64,000 nt of DNA from Streptomyces sp. NBC_00249 (GCF_026342355.1 NZ_JAPEMV010000005.1:558001-622000), one strand, 5' to 3'. Counted from the stretch's first letter, positions 1-8,688 are shown. Numbers and translations are program-made. The notes: a model not told the origin generated them from the sequence alone.

Positions 1-1
1 G

Positions 2-658
2 GAGCTGCTGGGCGGCAGCCTGTCGATCCTCTCGGTCGGTCTGGTGACCTGGATGGTCTTCTGGATGAAGCGCACCGCGCGGCACCTGAAGGGCGAGCTG
101 GAGGGCAAGCTCGACGCGGCCCTGGCCATGGGCACCGGCGCGCTGGTGGCCACCGCCTTCCTGGCGGTGGGCCGCGAGGGCCTGGAGACCGCGCTGTTCG
201 TGTGGGCCTCGGTCCGCGCGAGCGGTGAGGGCTCGTCCGCGCCGCTGATCGGGGTGCTGCTGGGCATCGGCACGGCCATCGTGCTGGGCTGGCTGTTCTA
301 CCGGGGCGCCCTGAGGATCAACCTGGCGAAGTTCTTCCGGTGGACCGGCGGCATGCTGGTGGTCGTGGCCGCGGGCGTGCTCGCGTACGGGGTCCACGAC
401 CTCCAGGAGGCGGCGTTCCTCGGCGGTCTGAACGACAAGGCCTTCGACATCAGCTCGGCGGTCCCGCCGGACAGCTGGTACGGGGTCCTGCTCAAGGGCG
501 TCTTCAACTTCCAGCCCGACCCGACGGTCACCCAGCTGGTGGTGTGGGCGCTGTACCTGGCCGTCGTGCTGACGCTGTTCCTGCTGCCGGCCGGCTTCGG
601 CCGGTCGTCCTCGGGGAACCCGGCGGCCAAGGCCCCGGCCGCCGCCTCGCGCGACTGA
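2..658 (+). CDS. efeU: FTR1-family ferrous/ferric iron permease, C-terminal part
   Basis: The reading frame is open from the window edge, so this is the 3' part of a longer gene (218 codons here). It encodes several hydrophobic segments and the REGLE motif (DNA about 172-186), the iron-binding signature of FTR1/EfeU permeases, which import iron across the cytoplasmic membrane with EfeO/EfeB partners. The end is an Ala/Pro-rich cytoplasmic tail. The N-terminal half, with the first REGLE copy, lies outside the window. A strong hairpin follows the stop. The family call is good; the usual efeOB partners cannot be seen. Confidence 0.85.
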   Translation, partial: ELLGGSLSILSVGLVTWMVFWMKRTARHLKGELEGKLDAALAMGTGALVATAFLAVGREGLETALFVWASVRASGEGSSAPLIGVLLGIGTAIVLGWLFYRGALRINLAKFFRWTGGMLVVVAAGVLAYGVHDLQEAAFLGGLNDKAFDISSAVPPDSWYGVLLKGVFNFQPDPTVTQLVVWALYLAVVLTLFLLPAGFGRSSSGNPAAKAPAAASRD

Positions 659-671
659 GCACCTGACGGAC

Positions 672-708
672 GAAGGGCCCCTTCCGTGGTTCACGGAGGG
701 GGCCCTTC
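672..708. terminator. Bidirectional hairpin terminator
   Basis: An almost perfect inverted repeat (GAAGGGCCCC...GGGGCCCTTC type, about 17-bp arms, loop of 3-4 nt) lies between the convergent iron permease and PhzF-like genes. It probably ends transcription from both sides. Confidence 0.75.
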
Positions 709-724
709 GCGTGTCGTTCGCGGG

Positions 725-1588
725 TCAGGCGATCCGTACGCCCGTGCCGCTGACGTGGACGCGCGGGTCCCCTTCGCGCAGTTCCACCGTGAGCAGGCCC
801 GGCCGGCCCATGTCCTCGCCCTGGTGGAGGGTCAGCACGGCCTGCGCCGGGACCAGGCCCAGCTCGCGCGCGTACGCGCCGAAGGCGGCTGCGGCGGCGC
901 CCGTGGCGGGGTCCTCGACGACGCCGCCGACCGGGAAGGGGTCCCGTACGTGGAACTCCGCCGGGCCCGCCCGGTGCACGAGCTGGACGGTGGTGAGGTC
1001 CAGGCGCCGCATCAGGGCATCCAGCCGCGCGAAGTCGTACGCGAGGTCCGCGAGCCGGGCCCGGGTGGCGGCGCCGAGTACGAGGTGCCGCGCTCCCGCG
1101 TAGGCGATCCGGGGCGGGAACGCCGGGTCCAGGTCCGCCGCGGGCCAGTCCAGTGCGGCCAGCGCCTCCGCGAGGTCGGCCCCGTCGATCTCCTCGGTGT
1201 GCGGTTCGACGCTGGTCAGGGTGGCCCGCAGGCCCCCCTCCTCGGCGGTGACGGAGACCGGCACGGTCCCGACGCGGGTCGCGAGGAGCAGGTCCCCGGG
1301 CCCGATCCGCTCGGCCAGCGCCACGGCGGTGGCGACGGTGGCGTGCCCGCAGAACGGCACCTCCGCCTTCGGGCTGAAGTACCGCACGGTGAAACCGCGG
1401 CCGGCCGGGCCGCCCAGGCCCTCCGGCGGGGCGGTGAGGAAGGCCGTCTCGCTGTAGCCGAGCCGGGCGGCGACCTCCAGCATGGCGGCCTCGTCCAGGC
1501 CGGCGGCGTCGAGCACGATCCCGGCGGGGTTGCCGCCTTCCGGGTCGCTGGAGAAAGCGGTGTAGCGCAGTACCTCGGTATCGGTCAT
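725..1588 (-). CDS. PhzF family isomerase/epimerase-like protein
   Basis: 287 aa with the two-lobed PhzF layout. The N-terminal lobe has the conserved GNPAGIV segment (about residue 19) and FxPKAEVPFCGHATVA; the C-terminal lobe has VEDPATGAAAAAF. PhzF proteins move a double bond in phenazine biosynthesis, but most family members have unknown substrates and none of the other phz genes is here, so a general isomerase call is safer. The start chosen is the ATG at 1588 (MTDTEVLRYTAF), because upstream codons run into the next gene. It is 44 bp downstream of the SDR gene on the same strand, so co-transcription is possible. Confidence 0.82.
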   Translation of the reverse strand: MTDTEVLRYTAFSSDPEGGNPAGIVLDAAGLDEAAMLEVAARLGYSETAFLTAPPEGLGGPAGRGFTVRYFSPKAEVPFCGHATVATAVALAERIGPGDLLLATRVGTVPVSVTAEEGGLRATLTSVEPHTEEIDGADLAEALAALDWPAADLDPAFPPRIAYAGARHLVLGAATRARLADLAYDFARLDALMRRLDLTTVQLVHRAGPAEFHVRDPFPVGGVVEDPATGAAAAAFGAYARELGLVPAQAVLTLHQGEDMGRPGLLTVELREGDPRVHVSGTGVRIA

Positions 1589-1632
1589 GCGGTCATGATC
1601 ACCAACGCCGCCGCGCCTGGCAACGGGGTTGC

Positions 1633-2394
1633 TCAGCCGCGTCCGATGTACGGCATGGCCGTCGCCATCACCGTCGCGAACTGCACGTTCGCCTCCAGCG
1701 GCAGCTCCGCCATGTGCAGCACGGTGCGGGCCACGTCGGCGGCGTCCATCACCGGCTCCACCGCCAGCTGCCCGTTGGCCTGGAGGATGCCGGTCTGCAT
1801 GCGCTCGGTCATCTCGGTGGCCGCGTTGCCGATGTCGATCTGCCCGCAGGCGATCCGGTACGGGCGCCCGTCCAGCGACAGCGACTTCGTCAGGCCGGTC
1901 ATGGCGTGCTTGGTCGCGGTGTAGGCGACGGAGTTCGGGCGGGGCACGTGCGCCGAGATGGATCCGTTGTTGATGATGCGGCCGCCCTGCGGGTCCTGCT
2001 CCTTCATCACCCGGAAGGCCGCCTGCGCGCACAGGAAGGACCCGGTCAGGTTGACGTCGACGACCTGGCGCCAGGCCTCGTAGGAGATGTCCTCCAGCGC
2101 GACCCCGGCCGGGCCGAAGGTGCCGGCGTTGTTGAAGAGCAGGTCGAGGCGTCCGTGGCGGGCGCGGACGGTCTCGAACAGCGCGGCGACCTCCTGCGGA
2201 TCGCTCACGTCGGCCCGTACGGGGAGCACGTCCGCGTCCTCCCCGGCGGCCCGGGCCGTCTCCTGGAGGGGCTCGGTCCGGCGTCCGGCCACGGCCACGG
2301 ACCAGCCGGCCCCGGCCAGGGCGAGGGCCACGGAGCGGCCGATGCCGGAGCCGGCGCCGGTCACTACGGCGATCTTCTTCCGAGGTGCGTTCAT
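1633..2394 (-). CDS. Short-chain dehydrogenase/reductase (SDR)
   Basis: 253 aa classical SDR, the usual length. It shows the Rossmann TGAGSGIG nucleotide-binding motif near residue 13, the NNAG motif near residue 90, and the catalytic Ser/Tyr/Lys set (SIS...YTATK) near 140-160. It should be a soluble NAD(P)H-dependent oxidoreductase; the substrate cannot be read from sequence. An Arg-rich segment after the second beta strand (AGRRTEPL) favours NADP(H). It is divergent from the MFS exporter gene and shares a 108-bp intergenic region with it, and lies just upstream of the PhzF-like gene. Confidence 0.85.
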   Translation of the reverse strand: MNAPRKKIAVVTGAGSGIGRSVALALAGAGWSVAVAGRRTEPLQETARAAGEDADVLPVRADVSDPQEVAALFETVRARHGRLDLLFNNAGTFGPAGVALEDISYEAWRQVVDVNLTGSFLCAQAAFRVMKEQDPQGGRIINNGSISAHVPRPNSVAYTATKHAMTGLTKSLSLDGRPYRIACGQIDIGNAATEMTERMQTGILQANGQLAVEPVMDAADVARTVLHMAELPLEANVQFATVMATAMPYIGRG

Positions 2395-2502
2395 GGGGCC
2401 GCAGAGTACGTCACACCGCGCATCCGGCCCCGGACGTTCCGACAGCTGAGAGCATGGGTGGGTCCGGGGTGCTGTGATCAGATGAGAAGACTGGAGTTCC
2501 GC

Positions 2503-3861
2503 ATGTCGGAGAGAGGCCCCTCGGCGGCCCCCGCGCAGGGGCCGTCGCCCGAATCGCCCTCCGTTCCCACCGCCGCCGCCCCGGCCACCGCGTCAGCGGG
2601 CTCGGCGCCCCCGGCACCCCCGGAGCCCCTGGAGACGGCACCCCTGAAGGCGGCACGCCGCACCAGTCTGCTCGTCACCTTCATACTCGGCGGGCTCTCC
2701 GCCCTCCCCCCGCTGTCCATGGACATGTACCTCCCGGCACTGCCGGAGGTCACCACCGCCCTGCACAGCCCGGCCGCCACCGTGCAGCTGACCCTCACCT
2801 CCTGCCTCGCCGGCATGGCGCTGGGCCAGCTGGTGATCGGCCCCATGAGCGACAAGTGGGGGCGCCGCCGCCCCCTCCTCGCCGGCATGGCCGTCTACGT
2901 CCTCGCCACCGCGATCTGCGCCCTCGCCCCGACCACCGAGATGCTGATCGGCTTCCGGCTGCTCCAGGGCCTGGCGGGCGCGGCCGCGATCGTCATCGCG
3001 CGGGCCGTGGTCCGCGACCTGTACGACGGGGTCGAGATGGCCCGGTTCTTCTCCACCCTGATGCTCATATCCGGGGCCGCCCCGATCATCGCCCCGCTCA
3101 TCGGCGGGCAGGTGCTGCGCTTCTCCGACTGGCGCGGGGTGTTCGTCGTCCTCACCGGCGTCGGCCTCGCGCTCACCCTGGTCGTGTGGCGCCGGCTCGA
3201 CGAGACGCTGCCGCCCGAGCGGCGGCAGACCGGCGGGGTGGGCGCCGCCCTGCGGACCATGCGCGGGCTGCTCGGCGACCGGGTCTTCGCCGGGTACACC
3301 CTGGCGGGCGGCTTCGCCTTCGCCGTGCTCTTCTCCTACATCTCCGCCTCGCCCTTCGTGGTGCAGGAGATCTACGGGGCCTCCCCGCAGGCCTTCAGCC
3401 TGCTGTTCGGCCTGAACGCCGTCGGCCTGATCCTCTTCGGCCAGATCAACGGCAAGCTGCTGGTGGGCCGGGTCAGCCTGGACAAGGCCCTGGGCGCCGG
3501 TCTCGCCGTCATCACCGTCGCATCGGTGGCCCTGCTGCTGATGTCCTCCGGGGTCTTCGGGAAGGTCGGACTGGTGCCGGTCGCCGCCGCCCTGTTCGTG
3601 CTGATGTCGGCGATGGGCCTGGTCCTGCCGAACACCAACGCGCAGGCGCTGATGCGCACCCCGCACGCCGCCGGATCGGCGTCCGCGCTGCTCGGCACCT
3701 CCTCCTTCCTCGTCGGGGCGGTGGCCTCGCCGCTCGTCGGGATCGCGGGCGAGGGCACCGCGGTGCCGATGGCCGTGGTCCAGCTGACCTGCTCGCTGCT
3801 GGCGGTCGCCTGCTTCCTCGGCATGTGCCGTCCCTGGCGCGCCCCGGAGCCGACGGCCTGA
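2503..3861 (+). CDS. Bcr/CflA-type MFS multidrug efflux transporter
   Basis: 452 aa. A disordered Pro/Ala/Ser-rich N-terminus of about 55 residues is followed by 12 predicted membrane segments. The Bcr/CflA signature LPPLSMDMYLPALP opens TM1, and MFS motif A (DKWGRRRPLL) joins TM2 and TM3. Proton-driven export of a drug or small metabolite is the family role. Two in-frame ATGs exist (2482 and 2503). The second is preferred because GGAG lies 6 nt upstream of it. Confidence 0.87.
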   Translation: MSERGPSAAPAQGPSPESPSVPTAAAPATASAGSAPPAPPEPLETAPLKAARRTSLLVTFILGGLSALPPLSMDMYLPALPEVTTALHSPAATVQLTLTSCLAGMALGQLVIGPMSDKWGRRRPLLAGMAVYVLATAICALAPTTEMLIGFRLLQGLAGAAAIVIARAVVRDLYDGVEMARFFSTLMLISGAAPIIAPLIGGQVLRFSDWRGVFVVLTGVGLALTLVVWRRLDETLPPERRQTGGVGAALRTMRGLLGDRVFAGYTLAGGFAFAVLFSYISASPFVVQEIYGASPQAFSLLFGLNAVGLILFGQINGKLLVGRVSLDKALGAGLAVITVASVALLLMSSGVFGKVGLVPVAAALFVLMSAMGLVLPNTNAQALMRTPHAAGSASALLGTSSFLVGAVASPLVGIAGEGTAVPMAVVQLTCSLLAVACFLGMCRPWRAPEPTA

Positions 3862-3918
3862 TCTCGCGGGGCTGCCGCGGATGCGGTGGCGGTGCCCGCC
3901 GGAACGTAAACTTCGCTG

Positions 3919-4932
3919 GTGAACGCCGCCTCCAACCCCACCACCGCCGAAACCCTCCGCAGCGCGCTCGGCGGGCTGCTCGACGGGCTCCCGCCGAAGC
4001 AGGCCACGGCCGCCGTCGAGCGACTGATCGCCAACTACCGGGGCGCGACCCCGACGAACGCGCCCGTGCTGCGCGACCGTTCCGACGTCGCCGCGTACGC
4101 CGCGTACCGGATGCCGGCCACCTTCGAGGCCGTACGGTCCGCCCTCGACGGGCTGGCCGAGGCCGCGCCCGAGTGGTCCCCCGGCTCCCACGTGGACGTC
4201 GGCGGCGGGACGGGGGCCGCGACCTGGGCCGTGGACGCCACCTGGGACGGGCCCCGCACGACGACGGTGCTGGACTGGGCGGAGCCCGCCCTCGCGCTCG
4301 GCAAGGAACTGGCGGCGCGGTCGGCCTCCGGGGCGCTGCGCGCGGCCGAGTGGCGGCGGGCCGTCATCGGGGCCGGGCTGGCGCTCCCCGACGCCGACCT
4401 GGTGACGGTCTCGTACGTGCTGGGCGAGCTCACCCCGGAGGCCCGCCGGGTCGTGGTCGCCGAGGCGGCCCGCGCCGGGCAGGCGGTGGTGCTGATCGAG
4501 CCGGGCACGCCCGAGGGCTACCTGCGCATCCGCGAGGCCCGCGAGCAGCTGGTCGAGGCCGGGCTGAAGGTGGCCGCGCCGTGTCCGCACGACGGGACCT
4601 GCCCGATCGAGGTGGGCCAGGACTGGTGCCACTTCTCGGCGCGGGTCAGCCGCTCCTCCCTGCACCGCCAGGTCAAGGGCGGCTCCCTCCCGTACGAGGA
4701 CGAGAAGTTCAGCTACGTCGCCGCGACCCGTTTCCCGGCGCTCCCGGTCCCCTCCCGGATCACGCGGAGGCCGCAGATCCGGAAGGGGCTGGTCCTGCTG
4801 GACCTGTGCGGTCCCGAGGAAGGTCCGTCGGCGGGGCTGACCCGGGCCACCGTGACCAAGCGCCACGGCGACCTCTACAAGGCGGCGCGGGACGCCGACT
4901 GGGGCCAGGGCTGGCCGCCGCCCTCGGTTTAG
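3919..4932 (+). CDS. Small ribosomal subunit Rsm22 family methyltransferase-like protein
   Basis: 337 aa, GTG start. It has a Rossmann methyltransferase core with VDVGGGTGAATWA near residue 92, and a cysteine-bearing segment near 220-240 (CPHDGTCP ... DWCHF) that in the mitochondrial Rsm22 family is linked to iron-sulfur binding and ribosome small-subunit assembly. The bacterial proteins are usually annotated as rRNA methyltransferases without biochemical proof. The stop overlaps the stop of the convergent dimethylargininase gene by 4 bp. Confidence 0.82.
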   Translation: MNAASNPTTAETLRSALGGLLDGLPPKQATAAVERLIANYRGATPTNAPVLRDRSDVAAYAAYRMPATFEAVRSALDGLAEAAPEWSPGSHVDVGGGTGAATWAVDATWDGPRTTTVLDWAEPALALGKELAARSASGALRAAEWRRAVIGAGLALPDADLVTVSYVLGELTPEARRVVVAEAARAGQAVVLIEPGTPEGYLRIREAREQLVEAGLKVAAPCPHDGTCPIEVGQDWCHFSARVSRSSLHRQVKGGSLPYEDEKFSYVAATRFPALPVPSRITRRPQIRKGLVLLDLCGPEEGPSAGLTRATVTKRHGDLYKAARDADWGQGWPPPSV

Positions 4933-5741
4933 GCGGGCCGCAGCTCCTGGGTGCAGCACTTCACGCTGCCGCCGCCCTTGAGCAGTTCCCCGAGGTCCAT
5001 GGGGACCGGCTCGAACCCGCGGTCGCGCAGCGGCGCCAGCAGTCCGGTCGCGGCCTGGGGCAGCAGCACGTGCCGCCCGTCCGAGACGGAGTTGAGCCCG
5101 AAGGCCGCCGCGGCCTCGCCGTCCACGAGCAGGGCGTCGGGGAAGAGCCGCCGCAGGACGGCCTGGCTGCCCTGCGAGAAGGCCTGCGGGTGGTACATGA
5201 TCTCGTCGCCGTCGAGGACGCAGAGCGCGGTGTCCAGGTGGTAGTAGCGCGGGTCCACCAGGTCGAGGCCGATGACGGGGCGGCCGAAGAACTCCTGGGC
5301 CTCGTCGTGGGAGAGCGGGCTGGAGCGGAAGCCCCGGCCGGCCAGGATGTAGGTGGCGGTGACGGCGAAGTCCCCCTCGCCCTCGTTGACGTGGGAGGGC
5401 TCGTGGATGTCGGTGAAGCCGTGGTCCCGGAACCAGTCGAGGTGGATCTCGGCCTCGGCGGTCCGTTCCGGGTAGGCGAAGCGGGCGCCGAGCACCCGGC
5501 CGTCGACGACCAGGGCGCCGTTGGCGGCGAAGACCATGTCGGGCAGGCCGGGATCGGGCACGAGGGTCTCGACGGTGTGGCCGAGGGAGCGGTAGCGGTC
5601 CCTCAGGTCTTCCCACTGGGCGAGTGCGAGGGGCAGGTCCACCGGTTTCGTGGGGTCCATCCACGGGTTGATGGAGTACGTGACCTTGAAGTGTGCGGGT
5701 GGGCACATCAGGTAGCGCCGGGGTGTGGCGTCTCTGCGCAA
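4929..5741 (-). CDS. ddaH: Dimethylargininase (DDAH)/amidinotransferase-family hydrolase
   Basis: 270 aa of the guanidino-group-modifying pentein fold. It shows INPWMDP near the N-terminus, the DMVFAANGAL loop, an active-site His in a DFAVTATYILAG / YYHLDTALCVL context, and the catalytic Cys in the C-terminal GGGSVKCCTQELRP. The family hydrolyses methylated arginine to citrulline plus methylamine. The preferred start is TTG at 5741, with GAGGAG six bases upstream (5748-5753); the next ATG is 11 codons further in. It diverges from a TetR regulator gene with a palindrome between them, so local repression is likely. Confidence 0.8.
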   Translation of the reverse strand: MRRDATPRRYLMCPPAHFKVTYSINPWMDPTKPVDLPLALAQWEDLRDRYRSLGHTVETLVPDPGLPDMVFAANGALVVDGRVLGARFAYPERTAEAEIHLDWFRDHGFTDIHEPSHVNEGEGDFAVTATYILAGRGFRSSPLSHDEAQEFFGRPVIGLDLVDPRYYHLDTALCVLDGDEIMYHPQAFSQGSQAVLRRLFPDALLVDGEAAAAFGLNSVSDGRHVLLPQAATGLLAPLRDRGFEPVPMDLGELLKGGGSVKCCTQELRPA

Positions 5742-5780
5742 AGAAGGCTCCTCACGACTACGACTCACGACGATGTGAAG

Positions 5781-5860
5781 AGAATCGTCTCTCCTCGGGG
5801 AAGACCGCGCAGTGAACTGATTGGGTGGTTTACGGCGACGGCTGGAAGACGATACGTCTC
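5781..5860. promoter_or_regulatory. Probable TetR operator sites between ddaH and tetR
   Basis: The 136-bp divergent intergenic region holds AGACG-ATA-CGTCT (5847-5859), 18 bp before the TetR start codon. It also holds a second AGACGAT half site in the opposite sense within GAGACGATTCT (complement of 5781-5791). The shared AGACGAT core and the position between divergent genes fit autoregulation; no binding data are available. Confidence 0.5.
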
Positions 5861-5877
5861 GCGCCGATACTGGGCGC

Positions 5878-6486
5878 ATGAACAAGTCTCCCGATGCCAC
5901 CCGCCGCAGCGAGCGCTCCCGGCGCGCGATCCTCGACGCCGCCCTCGCCCTGGTCGGTGAGGTCGGCTACAACAAGCTGACCGTCGAGGCGATCGCCGCC
6001 CGCGCGGGCGTCGGCAAGCAGACCATCTACCGCTGGTGGCCCTCGAAGGCGGCGGTGCTGCTGGACGCCTCCCTCGCCCTGGCCGGGGACGCCGAGTCCG
6101 CCGCCGGCTGGAGCGGCTTCCCCGACACCGGAGACCTCGCCGCCGACCTCAAGTACGTCCTGCGCGCGACGGTCGACGAGTTCGCCGACGAGAGGTACGA
6201 GGCCCCCGCGCGCGCCCTGACGGCGGCCGGGGCGACCGACCCGGAGCTGGGGGCCCGCTTCACCGAACAGTTGCTGGAACCTCAGCTCGCCCTCTACGAG
6301 GCGCGCCTGCGGACGGCTCAGGAGGCGGGGCAGCTCGCGGCGGACGCCGATCTACGGCTGGTGGTGGAGATGTTGCTCGGGCCGCTGACGTACCGGTGGC
6401 TGCTGCGGACCGCGCCGCTGACGCACGCGTACGCGGACGCACTGGTGGACTCGGTGCTCGCGGGGGTGGGAAAAGTCACCGGCTGA
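5878..6486 (+). CDS. TetR/AcrR family transcriptional regulator
   Basis: 202 aa. The N-terminal helix-turn-helix (residues about 14-60: AILDAALALVGEVGYNKLTVEAIAARAGVGKQTIYRWW) is typical of TetR. The C-terminal half is the ligand and dimer domain of the TetR_C_11-like type, with YEAPARALTAAG and LLGPLTYRWLL. The ATG at 5878 is chosen because the first helix begins about 13 residues later. It probably represses itself and the divergent ddaH gene through the AGACGAT sites. The ligand is unknown. Confidence 0.85.
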   Translation: MNKSPDATRRSERSRRAILDAALALVGEVGYNKLTVEAIAARAGVGKQTIYRWWPSKAAVLLDASLALAGDAESAAGWSGFPDTGDLAADLKYVLRATVDEFADERYEAPARALTAAGATDPELGARFTEQLLEPQLALYEARLRTAQEAGQLAADADLRLVVEMLLGPLTYRWLLRTAPLTHAYADALVDSVLAGVGKVTG

Positions 6487-6652
6487 CAGCCCGGCGGAGG
6501 GTGTCGGCCGACCGGCCGAGAACATATGGCCGAATTCTGTGCTTATGTGGGGGTCCGGATCCGGGTACCCGATTGAGGGGTGCGGTCATCCGGGGCTCAG
6601 GATGGTGGGACGATGGATCGGTCCGCCGGGGCAACGGTAGGTGAGGGGACAG

Positions 6653-7402
6653 ATGGGGTCTGAGTCCGGCCGCGTCAAACGCGGTGAGCAGAGCAGGATT
6701 TCCCAGTGGCTGCGCCGCCGCTCGAAACCTGCCGCCGAGGACCCCGGCAAGGAACGCGAGGCCCTGCTCCTGGCCGTCGCCGCCGCCGGCCTCCCGATCT
6801 CCCCCGCCGCCCATCCCGCCGGCTATCGCTGTTCGTGCGACCGCATCGGCTGTCCCACGCCCGCCCGGCACCCCGTCTCCTTCGCCTGGCAGACCCAGTC
6901 GACCACCGACCGCGCACAGATCGAACGGTGGGCGCGCAACCAGCCCCAGGCCAACTTCATCACCGCGACCGGCATGGTCCACGACGTCCTGGACGTCCCG
7001 CTGGAGGCCGGCCGCAGCGCACTGGAACGCCTGCTGGCCGCCGGCATCGAGGTCGGCCCCGTCGCCGAGTCCGGCGGCACCGGTGACCACGCCCGGATGC
7101 TCTTCTTCACGGCGACCCGCGGGACGCCCGAGGACGAGGACGAATGGTGGCCCTGCGAACTGGACTGCCACCCCGAGACGATGGACGAACACCCCGGCCT
7201 GCGCTGGCACTGCCGCGGCAGCTACGTCCTGCTCCCGCCGGCGACGCTGCCGGGCGAGTTCGCGGTGAGCTGGCTGCGCGACATGACGTACGCCCTGCCG
7301 GACCCCCTGACCCTGCTGGAAACCCTCACGGACGCCTGCGCCACCTACGCGGGCACCACCGACCACACCCCGTCCGCCGTGGCCTGGCCCTTGGGCCGCT
7401 AG
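6653..7402 (+). CDS. Bifunctional DNA primase/polymerase (prim-pol) N-terminal-domain protein
   Basis: 249 aa. After a basic 25-residue leader comes the actinobacterial prim-pol type domain: ALLLAVAAAGLPISP, GYRCSCDRIGCPTPARHP (cysteine cluster near 60), the TTDRAQIERWARNQPQANFITATG block, and WHCRGSYVLLPP. In Streptomyces chromosomes such stand-alone domains are common and their priming activity is untested. The expected acidic metal-binding pair is only weakly preserved (DVLDVPLE). The ATG at 6653 is preferred over GTG 6641 because GAGGGG precedes it. Confidence 0.75.
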   Translation: MGSESGRVKRGEQSRISQWLRRRSKPAAEDPGKEREALLLAVAAAGLPISPAAHPAGYRCSCDRIGCPTPARHPVSFAWQTQSTTDRAQIERWARNQPQANFITATGMVHDVLDVPLEAGRSALERLLAAGIEVGPVAESGGTGDHARMLFFTATRGTPEDEDEWWPCELDCHPETMDEHPGLRWHCRGSYVLLPPATLPGEFAVSWLRDMTYALPDPLTLLETLTDACATYAGTTDHTPSAVAWPLGR

Positions 7403-7437
7403 GCCGCACCTGAACCTGACGTTTACCGGGAGAACCC

Positions 7438-7662
7438 ATGACCGACAGCAAGAACATAAACAACCCCGTGGGCCAGGGCGGCGGCCACCGCAAGAAGCTG
7501 TCCCGCGCCGAACGTCAGAACAACGGTCCGCACCGCAACCTCGACCGCAAGGGCGCAGCCGACCAGAAGGCGGAGCTGGTGCGCAAGATGCGCGAGAAGG
7601 CCGCCGCAGCCGAGGCCGCCGCCGGCCAGTCGGGCGACGGATCCAGCCCCGCCGGCGTTTGA
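7438..7662 (+). CDS. Small basic hypothetical protein (DUF6243-like)
   Basis: 74 aa, charged, rich in Lys/Arg/Ala, with a GGGHRKKLSRAERQNNGPHRNL core and a helical AELVRKMREKAAAAEAAA end. It resembles the small actinobacterial DUF6243 proteins; function unknown. GGGAGA lies seven bases before the ATG. The last residues (SSPAGV, then the TGA stop) are encoded by the first copy of the dispersed GCCGGCGTTTGAGGCG repeat, so the original C-terminus may have been replaced when the repeat arrived. Confidence 0.6.
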   Translation: MTDSKNINNPVGQGGGHRKKLSRAERQNNGPHRNLDRKGAADQKAELVRKMREKAAAAEAAAGQSGDGSSPAGV

Positions 7663-7830
7663 GGCGCGGGCGCGGAGCGCCGGGCAGTAAGCCGCGCCCG
7701 GGCGCCGGGCCCGCACCCATCCAGCCCCGCCGGCGTTTGAGGCGCGGGCGCGGAGCGACGTGTGGTGAGCCGCGCCGGGCGCCGGGCCCGCACCACCCCC
7801 CAGCCGCGCCGGCGTTTGAGGCGGGAACGG
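7641..7830. repeat. Three tandem copies of the GCCGGCGTTTGAGGCG extragenic repeat
   Basis: Copies begin near 7641, 7719 and 7801, each with CAGCC(C/G)CGCCGGCGTTTGAGGCG. The first two share the following GCGGGCGCGGAGCG and a CGCC(G)GGCGCCGGGCCCGCACC block, so the unit is about 78-82 bp. The region after copy 3, ending in CCCCGCGCAGCGG, also matches sequence at 61620-61656. This is a dispersed Streptomyces intergenic repeat family; function unknown. Confidence 0.8.
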
Positions 7831-7887
7831 AGGAAGGGCGGGTAGGGGACCGGCCCCGCGCAGCGGACGGCCGGCGACGGCCCGGCC

Positions 7888-8688
7888 TCAGTGGATCTGG
7901 GTCACGACCACGTCGAGGGACCAGGCCCGGCCCGGCTTCGCCGGCGGTTCGGCTTCCACCACGTAGCCCAGGTCCCGCAGGGCCGTGACCAGTTCCGCCG
8001 GGGACGAGGGAACGGCTCCCGCGAGCAGCAGGTCCCGCACCAGCCGCCCCTTCGTGGCCTTGTTGAAGTGGCTGACCACCGACCGCTTCTCCACCCCGTC
8101 CACGATCTGCGCGTGCAGCACCCGCACGGTGGCCGCCCGCCCCGCCGTCTCCCCCTTCGGCTTCCACGCGGCCGCGTACGCCGCCGACCGCAGGTCGAGG
8201 ACGAGGCCGTCCCCCGCCGCCTCGGGCATCACCTCGGCCATCGGCGCACGCCAGTACGCGCCGAGCGCGCCCAGCGCGGGCAGCTTGACCCCCATCGAGC
8301 AGCGGTACGACGGGATCCGGTCGGTGACGCGCACCGCGCCCCACAGCCCGGAGAAGACCAGCAGCGAACGCTCGGCGGCAGCCCGCGCCGCGTCCGGCAG
8401 ACCGGCCAGGTCCAGCGCGTCGTAGAGGACGCCGGTGTAGATCTCGCCCGCCGGGCGGGCGACGGCCTCGCGCAGGGCGGCGTTCTTCGCGACCTCGCCG
8501 CGCAGCCCTTCGCTGAGGCCGAGCACCTCGCGCGCCTTGAGCTCGTCGGCCGCGCACAGCTCGACCAGTTCCTCCAGGACGACCGCACGCGCGCCGGCCA
8601 GCCCCGGCAGGGACAGGGACTGCGGTTCCAGCGGTGCGCCGGAACCGCCGGCGGCCTTTCCCTCGGAGGGCGGCAGCAGCACGAGCAC
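7888..8688 (-). CDS. yaaA: YaaA-family peroxide stress protein
   Basis: 266 aa, usual length for the family. It begins VLVLLPPSEGK, the diagnostic N-terminus, and continues with YTGVLYDALD, LLVFSGLWGAVRVTDRIPSYRCSMGVKLP and VVSHFNKATKGRLVRDLL. E. coli YaaA limits free iron and oxidative DNA damage and binds unusual DNA structures; the same role here is inference. The GTG start at 8688 has AAGGAG about 8 nt upstream. Confidence 0.88.
   Translation of the reverse strand: MLVLLPPSEGKAAGGSGAPLEPQSLSLPGLAGARAVVLEELVELCAADELKAREVLGLSEGLRGEVAKNAALREAVARPAGEIYTGVLYDALDLAGLPDAARAAAERSLLVFSGLWGAVRVTDRIPSYRCSMGVKLPALGALGAYWRAPMAEVMPEAAGDGLVLDLRSAAYAAAWKPKGETAGRAATVRVLHAQIVDGVEKRSVVSHFNKATKGRLVRDLLLAGAVPSSPAELVTALRDLGYVVEAEPPAKPGRAWSLDVVVTQIH

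Noticed and set aside
1714..2500. Open frame extending the MFS gene about 260 codons upstream on the plus strand
   Set aside because: It is the antisense of the SDR gene, with Gly/Arg-rich shadow sequence; the transporter starts at 2503 with a ribosome binding site.
2593..5706. A 1037-codon minus-strand open frame
   Set aside because: Shadow of the MFS, Rsm22 and DDAH genes caused by high GC; low-complexity Arg/Gly/Pro protein with no motif.
7641..7830. CRISPR array suggested by three spaced repeats
   Set aside because: Only three units, with most of the spacer also repeated and no cas genes; it matches the dispersed GCGTTTGAGGCG intergenic repeat.
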